A DNA stretch of 26,288 nucleotides from JBFHNV01 sp965365655 (GTDB taxonomy: Bacteria > Pseudomonadota > Gammaproteobacteria > HK1), in NCBI GenBank assembly GCA_965365655.1, contig CBDUCN010000024.1, positions 1-26,288 of the forward strand, given 5' to 3'. The position numbers and the translations under genes were made by a program. The notes under the pieces are model-generated. The model searched no databases, was not told where the DNA came from, and saw only the letters and a program-made list of their open reading frames with translations. Shown one piece after another: positions 21,436 through 26,288 of the stretch (position 1 is its first letter; every line of letters starts with the position of its first letter).

Positions 21436-23045
21436 GCGCCGCCGCGGTGCACGGCGCGGACTACGTGGTCGTGGGCGCCGGCTCCGCCGGCTGCGTGATG
21501 GCGGACCGGCTGAGCGAGGACGGCGCCACGGTGCTGCTGCTGGAGGCCGGGCCGCCGGACCGTCACCCGATGATCCACGTCCCTGCCGGAATTCCGCAGC
21601 TCATCTCGAATCCGGCGGTGAACTGGAACTTCAGCTCCGAGCCCGAGGGCGGCACCGCCGGACGGAGAATCCACTGGCCGCGCGGGCGCGTGCTGGGCGG
21701 CTCGAGCTCGATCAACGGCATGCTGTACGTGCGCGGCAACCGCGCCGACTACGACACCTGGGCGCAGATGGGTTGCCGCGGCTGGAGCTACGACGACGTG
21801 CTGCCGTTCTTCCGCCGCTCGGAGTCCTACGCCGGCGGTGACGGCGCGGTGCGCGGCCGCGACGGGCCGCTGGTCGTCGAGGACTACCGCACGATCCTCG
21901 ACATCACCCACCGCTTCGTCGAGGGCGCGCAGGAGGCGGGCTTCGACTTTCGTGCCGACCTCAACGACGGTGAGCAGGAGGGCGTGGGCTACTCGCAGAT
22001 GACGCGGCGCGGGCGCCTGCGCGGGTCCACCGCGCGCACCTATCTCGCGCGGGCGCGGTCGCGCGCGAACCTCGCGGTGCACACCGACTCGGTGGCCACC
22101 GCGCTGGTCTTCGAGGGCCGGCGCTGCACGGGCGTGCGCTACCGCCGCGGCGGGACGCCCGCCGAGGCGCGCGCCGCGCGCGAGGTGATCGTGTGCGGCG
22201 GCGCGGTGAACTCGCCGCAGCTGCTGCAGATCTCCGGCGTCGGCCCCGGCGAGCACCTGCGATCGATCGGGGTGCCGGTCGTGCACGACCTCCCGGGCGT
22301 CGGGCGCAACCTGTCGGATCACTACGTCGTGCGGGTCGCGCACCGCGTGACCGGCGCGCGCACCATCAACGAGCTCTCGCGCGGCCCGCGCGCGGCCTTC
22401 GAGGCGCTGCGCTGGCTGTTCACCGGCAACGGCGCGCTGACCTTCGGCGTCACCAGCGCGCAGGTGTTCACGCGCAGCCGCGCGGGTCTCGCGAGCCCCG
22501 ACCTGCAGCTGCTGTTCACGCCGGCCAGCCACGACCCGCAGCGCTTCGGCACCCTGGAGCGCGAGCCGGGGATGTCCGTCGCGGTGTGTCCGACGCGTCC
22601 CGACAGCCGCGGCACGATCATGGCCGAGAGCCCCGATCCGCTGGCCGCGCCGGCGATCCGCCCCGGCTACCTGTCCGCGCCGTCGGACTACGACGTGCTG
22701 CTGGCCGGCGTCCGGATGGCGCGCGCGATCTTCGCCGCGCCCGCGCTCGCGCAGCACAGCGTGCGCGAGCTCAAGCCCGGGCGCGACGTGACCTCCGACG
22801 ACGCGCTGCGCGAGTTCTGCCGCACCCACGGGGTCACGCTGTACCACCCGGTCGGCACCTGCCGCATGGGCGAGGACCCGGAGGCGGTGGTGGACTCGCG
22901 CCTGCGGGTGCGCGGCGTCGAGCGTCTGCGGGTGGTGGACGCGTCGGTGATGCCGGTGCTCACCACGGGCAACACCAACGCGCCGACGATCATGATCGCG
23001 GAGAAGGCCTCGGACCTGGTGCGCGAGGACGCACGGCGCGCCTGA
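21432..23045 (+). CDS. GMC-family FAD-dependent oxidoreductase (choline dehydrogenase-like)
   Basis: A 537-residue flavoenzyme that oxidises an alcohol to an aldehyde, passing electrons to a quinone or carrier. The FAD motif GAGSAG is at 15-20. GMC signature 1 is GRVLGGSSSINGMLYVRGN (about 85-105) and signature 2 GAVNSPQLLQISGVGP (about 257-272). The active-site pair is His472 in YHPVGTCRMG and an Asn of TTGNTNAPT (514/516), the His-Asn form seen in choline dehydrogenase. The GTG at 21432 is preceded by AGGGG; an in-frame GTG at 21387 would add 15 arginine-rich residues. No signal peptide is seen. It probably works with the SDR upstream in stepwise oxidation of a substrate brought in by the TRAP system; the substrate is unknown. 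Confidence 0.94.
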   Translation: MSAAAVHGADYVVVGAGSAGCVMADRLSEDGATVLLLEAGPPDRHPMIHVPAGIPQLISNPAVNWNFSSEPEGGTAGRRIHWPRGRVLGGSSSINGMLYVRGNRADYDTWAQMGCRGWSYDDVLPFFRRSESYAGGDGAVRGRDGPLVVEDYRTILDITHRFVEGAQEAGFDFRADLNDGEQEGVGYSQMTRRGRLRGSTARTYLARARSRANLAVHTDSVATALVFEGRRCTGVRYRRGGTPAEARAAREVIVCGGAVNSPQLLQISGVGPGEHLRSIGVPVVHDLPGVGRNLSDHYVVRVAHRVTGARTINELSRGPRAAFEALRWLFTGNGALTFGVTSAQVFTRSRAGLASPDLQLLFTPASHDPQRFGTLEREPGMSVAVCPTRPDSRGTIMAESPDPLAAPAIRPGYLSAPSDYDVLLAGVRMARAIFAAPALAQHSVRELKPGRDVTSDDALREFCRTHGVTLYHPVGTCRMGEDPEAVVDSRLRVRGVERLRVVDASVMPVLTTGNTNAPTIMIAEKASDLVREDARRA

Positions 23046-23143
23046 TCGCGGGTCCGCCGATCGCCCGCTGGCCTGCGGCTCGCGCCGCTACGCCGAAGAC
23101 GCGGTGTCCGCCGAGCGCCAGGCTGACGGCCTCATCGCGCGCG

Positions 23144-23159
23144 GGCGCGTCCACGCGCC
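23144..23159. terminator. GC hairpin between convergent genes
   Basis: GGCGCG (23144-23149) and CGCGCC (23154-23159) pair around TCCA, within the 167-base gap between the GMC gene (ending 23045) and the minus-strand oxygenase (ending 23213). Position suits a bidirectional terminator; no U-tract is present. Confidence 0.25.
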
Positions 23160-23212
23160 GGGCACGGGCTTGCGAAGACCTGCCCCGTCGACAGGCGGCC
23201 GGCGGCGGCCCG

Positions 23213-23893
23213 TCAGTCCACGCCCTTCAGCGGCAGCCCCGACCACAGCGGGGGGCCCATCCGCGCGGTGAAGTCCGAGAACATCAGGTTGAAGCTCACG
23301 CTGATGCGCACGTCCTCGTTCGGGTTCGGCGGCACCGCGTGCGGCAGCCAGGCCGGAAACAGGACCATGCGCCCCTCCATCACCGGGACGCTCTGGGTGT
23401 TCGCGTTCAGGGGGTTGATGGTCGCGACGCGGGGGCTGATCTGCGTGACCTGCGGGCGTGGGTCGTTGAACGTGATCAATCCGGAATTCGGCGGCACCTT
23501 GAGGTAGTACACGCCGCTCAGGAAGTTGTTCGGGTGCACGTGCGCGCGGTGGCTGCTGCCGCGCGGGTTGATGTTGGCCCAGCAGCCGGTGATCTCGAGC
23601 GGCGCCGGCTCGAGCTGCAGCGCCTCGACCACGCTCAGGCCCGCGACGCGCACGAGATCCATCAGCTCGGCGAACTCGGCGACGCGGTGCAGCTTCTGCT
23701 CGCTCTGCCAGTTGCCGCCCGCCGGGATGTCGGGCAGCGGCGCGAGCAGGCGCTCGAGCTCGCGTCGCAACCGGGCGTTCAGCGTGTCCGCGCGCTCGGG
23801 CGCGAGATCGAAGATCCACAGCGGGGTCACGAACAGGCCCTGCATCGTGGTGCTGGCAAAGGGGGAGTCCGGGGTGGTCATGTGCAAGCTCAT
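23213..23893 (-). CDS. Putative Fe(II)/2-oxoglutarate oxygenase, TIGR02466 type
   Basis: A 226-residue cytoplasmic protein of the small family of putative 2OG-Fe(II) oxygenases with the motif HxHPNNFLSGVYYL (His118, His120 region). The matching distal ligand and 2OG-binding Arg are probably His185 in AWLPHAVPPN and Arg196 in EDVRISVSFNLMF. The NINPRGSSHRAHVHPN block and LITFNDPRP are also typical. The target is unknown; relatives are found in proteobacteria and phages. The ATG at 23893 (MSLHMTTPDS) has no clear ribosome binding site, and the ATG at 23881 (MTTPDS) is an equal option. It lies 81 bases downstream of the GspE-like ATPase on the same strand and may be co-transcribed. Confidence 0.85.
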   Translation of the reverse strand: MSLHMTTPDSPFASTTMQGLFVTPLWIFDLAPERADTLNARLRRELERLLAPLPDIPAGGNWQSEQKLHRVAEFAELMDLVRVAGLSVVEALQLEPAPLEITGCWANINPRGSSHRAHVHPNNFLSGVYYLKVPPNSGLITFNDPRPQVTQISPRVATINPLNANTQSVPVMEGRMVLFPAWLPHAVPPNPNEDVRISVSFNLMFSDFTARMGPPLWSGLPLKGVD

Positions 23894-23974
23894 CGGGTGG
23901 CGGGCGCGCGAAGTGTAACGGGGCCGCCGCCGCGCGTGTCGATGGGCGCCCGGCGTGCCGCGCGCGCGTGAGTC

Positions 23975-25324
23975 TCAGCCCCCCGCGCCGCCGCCCGCGA
24001 GGTGGCGCACCTGGCGGAGATCCGTGATCCCCTGCGCGACCTTCTTCAGCGCGTCGTCCACCATGAACACGTGCCCGCGCTCGGCCAGCTTGTGGCGCAG
24101 CACGTTGTCCGGCACGTGCTCGAGGATGGTCTCGGCGTCCTGGCCGCCGACGCGCCACACTTCGAAGATGCCGGTGCGCCCCAGGTAGCCCTGGTCGTTG
24201 CACTGGCTGCAGCCCACGGCGCGGTAGAGCCTGTCCGGCGTCTCGCGGCCGGTGGCCTTCAGCCACTCGGCCTCGGCACGGTCCGGCGCGTCCACCTCCT
24301 CGCGGCAGTGCGTGCACAGCGTGCGCACCAGGCGCTGCCCGACGACCACGCGCAGCGCGGACGCGATCTGGAAGTCGTCGATGCCCCAGTTGCGAAGCGC
24401 GGTGAGCACCCCCACCGCGTCCTTGCTGTGCAGCGTGGTCATCAGCACGCGCCCGGTGCCGGCGGCGGTCATCGCGACGCGTGCGGTCTCCGGGTCGCGG
24501 ATCTCGCCGAGCATCAGGTAGTCCGGGTCCAGGCGCAGGCTCGCGCGCAGGCCGTCGGCGAAGCTGATCCTGTGACGCGAGTCCACCTCGATCTGCGTGA
24601 TGCCTTCGACACGGTACTCCGCCGGGTCCTCGATGGTGACCACGCTGCGGTTGGTGCGCTTCAGCTCGTGCAGCAGGCTGTACAGCGTCGTCGTCTTGCC
24701 GCTGCCGGTGGGCCCGCACACCACGAAGGTGCCGGTGACGTGCTCCAGCCAGCCGCGGATCTTCGACTCCGACTCGCCGTCCATGCCGAGGCGCGAGATC
24801 TGCTGCACCTGCTGCGGCACGTCGAGCAGGCGCAGCACGAACTTCTCCCCGTACACGCACGGCGAGACCGACGCGCGCACGTCGATCTGCGCTTCGTCCA
24901 CGCGCACCATCCGGCTCGAGCTCTGCGGGCGCGCCGCGGGCACGGGGTCCAGGCCGCACAGCGCCTTCATGTGGCGCATCACGGTGCCGCCCACCTCCGT
25001 GGTCAGCGACATGGTGTCGAGCAGCACCCCGTCGACGCGGAAGCGGACCCGCACGCCTTCGGACCAGGGCTCGAAGTGGATGTCGGACGCCCGCGCCTTG
25101 ACCGCATCCTGGAGCAGGAGCTGCGTGAACTCCAGGATCTGCTCGTCGTCGCCGGTGTCGTCGGGTGGGGCGCCCTCGAGCGCCTCCACCTGGCTGGCGA
25201 CACGCTCCGCGAGGTTGCTGTACAGCGGACGGATCCAGTCGCCGATCCGCTCGCGCAGGTCGTTGACGTTGCTGCGGAAATCGCTGCCGCCTCCGGCGTG
25301 CTCCACCCGGTCGTCGTTGCTCAT
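23975..25324 (-). CDS. GspE/PulE-family secretion ATPase, orphan and N-terminally short
   Basis: A 449-residue ATPase of the type II secretion/type IV pilus assembly class. Residues 60-170 form the N2 domain (ILEFTQLLLQDAVKARASDIHFEPW ... GEKFVLRLLD). The Walker A GPTGSGKTT is at 204-212, the Asp box near VVTIEDPAEY (228-237), Walker B in DYLMLGEIRDPETA (268-281), the His box TTLHSKDA (296-303), and the zinc tetracysteine at C337, C340, C372, C375. It lacks the usual N1 domain that docks to GspL/PilM-type partners, having only about 55 variable residues there. No other secretion or pilus gene is in the window. Start ATG 25324 has AGGGG 9 bases upstream. The role could be in an incomplete or distant pilus/secretion system. 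Confidence 0.92.
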   Translation of the reverse strand: MSNDDRVEHAGGGSDFRSNVNDLRERIGDWIRPLYSNLAERVASQVEALEGAPPDDTGDDEQILEFTQLLLQDAVKARASDIHFEPWSEGVRVRFRVDGVLLDTMSLTTEVGGTVMRHMKALCGLDPVPAARPQSSSRMVRVDEAQIDVRASVSPCVYGEKFVLRLLDVPQQVQQISRLGMDGESESKIRGWLEHVTGTFVVCGPTGSGKTTTLYSLLHELKRTNRSVVTIEDPAEYRVEGITQIEVDSRHRISFADGLRASLRLDPDYLMLGEIRDPETARVAMTAAGTGRVLMTTLHSKDAVGVLTALRNWGIDDFQIASALRVVVGQRLVRTLCTHCREEVDAPDRAEAEWLKATGRETPDRLYRAVGCSQCNDQGYLGRTGIFEVWRVGGQDAETILEHVPDNVLRHKLAERGHVFMVDDALKKVAQGITDLRQVRHLAGGGAGG

Positions 25325-25444
25325 CGAGGGATCCCCTGGGGCTCGGAGGAAGGGGGGGCAGGGTACACCACGCGCTGGCGCCGCCCGACGACGGGCGCCG
25401 CGCCTGTATGCTGCGTTGCGGGCCCCTGTTCGGAGACCTCCGTC

Positions 25445-25489
25445 ATGCGCGAGCTTCCCGTGCGCCGCGAGTGCGGCCGTGCAGGTTGA
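25445..25489 (+). CDS. 14-codon leader frame overlapping the dioxygenase start
   Basis: An ATG at 25445 with a good ribosome binding site (GGAGA, eight bases away) encodes MRELPVRRECGRAG and stops at 25487-25489, just inside the next gene, whose GTG start is at 25479. The frame differs from that of the dioxygenase by one base. It may act in translational coupling. It may also be the true N-terminus of the dioxygenase, separated by a single-base indel. Confidence 0.3.
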   Translation: MRELPVRRECGRAG

Positions 25490-26252
25490 TCTCGACCGCG
25501 CGCTGGACCGCGAGCACGCGGCGCGGCGGCTGCGCGAGCAGGGCTTCTGCGTGCTGGCCGACGGCGCGCTGGCCAGCCTCGCCGGCCAGAGCGAGGCGGC
25601 GCTGCGGGCGCTGGTCCGGTACTGGGACGACCTGCCGCCGGACCGTTTCCTGCGTGACGGCGGGCGCTACCGCTACCGTCGCCACGGCTGCTTCGTGCAA
25701 TCGCTGGATCGCCCGGCGCTGGAGCGGGTGGCGCACCGCGCGCACTGGCAGCCGACCACGTACAACGCGCTGCACGGCGGCATGGAGCGCTGGTTCGAGC
25801 CGATCGACGACGGGCTCGCGGGCGACGCCGCGTGGGCGCCGCTGCTGTGCGCGCTCGGGGCGCTGTTCGCGACCGTGCGCACGCCGCGCGGCGGGCGCTG
25901 GTTCATCGAGGCGCACCCGTTCCGCATCGACACCGCCGACGGCGTCGGCCGGCCCACCCCGGAGGGCGCGCACCGCGACGGAGTGGACTTCGTCGCGGTG
26001 ATCCTGGTCGCGCGGCGCGGCATCGTCGGCGGCGAGACGCGGGTGTTCGAGGCCGCGGGCGCGCACGGGGTGCGCTTCACGCTGGAGCAGCCGTTCGGCG
26101 CGCTGCTGCTCGACGACACCCTCGTCGTGCACGAGACCACGCCGATCCAACCCGACGGGGCCGGCGGGCCGGGCCATCGCGACACGCTGGTGCTCACCTA
26201 CCGCTCCGGCGGCTTCCAGGCCCCGGACGCCGGGGACGGAGGCGCGCGTTGA
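25479..26252 (+). CDS. 2OG-Fe dioxygenase family protein (PF10014 type, amino-acid hydroxylase-like)
   Basis: A 257-residue Fe(II)/2-oxoglutarate enzyme. The iron ligands are visible as His165-x-Asp167 in PEGAHRDGVDFVAVILV and His218 in LLDDTLVVHETTPI, with Arg234 in GHRDTLVLTY for 2OG binding; EAHPFRI (144-150) and GGETRVF are further family blocks. Characterised relatives such as L-isoleucine 4-hydroxylase hydroxylate free amino acids, so a free amino acid is a reasonable but unproven substrate. The only in-frame start near the first conserved residues is the GTG at 25479, with a weak ribosome binding site, and it lies inside a short leader frame with a stronger one. It is divergent from the GspE-like gene. 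Confidence 0.87.
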   Translation: MQVDLDRALDREHAARRLREQGFCVLADGALASLAGQSEAALRALVRYWDDLPPDRFLRDGGRYRYRRHGCFVQSLDRPALERVAHRAHWQPTTYNALHGGMERWFEPIDDGLAGDAAWAPLLCALGALFATVRTPRGGRWFIEAHPFRIDTADGVGRPTPEGAHRDGVDFVAVILVARRGIVGGETRVFEAAGAHGVRFTLEQPFGALLLDDTLVVHETTPIQPDGAGGPGHRDTLVLTYRSGGFQAPDAGDGGAR

Positions 26253-26288
26253 CCGGCGGCGGCGCATCGCCCGGCGGCGCCACATCGC
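26249..26288 (+). CDS. Possible start of a further gene, cut by window edge
   Basis: A TTG at 26249 overlaps the dioxygenase stop (TTGA) and has GGAGG six bases upstream. The 13 codons seen (MTGGGASPGGATS) stay open to the edge. Too short to identify; the junction resembles other coupled junctions in this window. Confidence 0.25.
   Translation, partial: MTGGGASPGGATS

Overview
The window is very G+C-rich (roughly three quarters by eye) with dense, mostly short-spaced genes, frequent GTG/TTG starts and many spurious antisense open frames. The gene content is proteobacterial: a hydrogenase maturation operon in the order hupK/hoxV-hypA-hypB-hypF-hypC-hypD-hypE-hoxX, a TAXI-type TRAP transporter, periplasmic Cu,Zn superoxide dismutase and a GspE-type ATPase. 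That hyp order is the one known from the membrane-bound hydrogenase locus of Cupriavidus (Ralstonia) and from the hup/hyp locus of Rhizobium. A Betaproteobacterium or a related aerobic, H2-using or H2-scavenging proteobacterium is my best guess; the lineage is inference.

Layout. 1-4339: miscellaneous genes, namely a secreted protein cut by the left edge (-), a D-2-hydroxyacid dehydrogenase (+), a periplasmic ankyrin-repeat protein (-), a conserved protein with a cyclotransferase-like motif (-) and an EamA/DMT permease (+). 4340-4910: a 571-base gap without a convincing gene, holding an FNR-type box at its left end, GGAA/TTCC dyads and a candidate promoter. 4911-14537: the maturation operon, with every junction from hupK onward overlapping or within one base. 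It should build and insert the Ni-Fe(CN)2CO centre of a [NiFe]-hydrogenase: HypF/HypE make the cyanide, HypC/HypD assemble Fe(CN)2CO, HoxX supplies CO aerobically, HypA/HypB deliver nickel, and HupK is a large-subunit-like scaffold. No hydrogenase structural subunit is in the window. 14572-17130: a divergent hbpS-like/sodC pair sharing a regulatory region with a second FNR-type box, then a glutamate-receptor-like potassium channel. 17247-23045: a TAXI TRAP transporter (binding protein, then fused permease, -) divergent from an SDR dehydrogenase and a GMC flavin oxidoreductase (+), probably uptake and oxidation of an unknown organic substrate. 23213-26288: a TIGR02466-type Fe(II)/2OG oxygenase and an orphan GspE-like ATPase (-), then a second, unrelated Fe(II)/2OG dioxygenase (+) and perhaps the first codons of another gene.

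Most notable points: a 75-residue tail on HypD built of 33-bp tandem repeats; a six-copy 36-bp histidine-rich repeat in HypB; two near-consensus FNR boxes, one upstream of the hyp operon; the absence of structural hydrogenase genes beside a complete maturation set; and a prokaryotic ligand-gated K+ channel. No rRNA, tRNA, CRISPR array or insertion sequence was seen.
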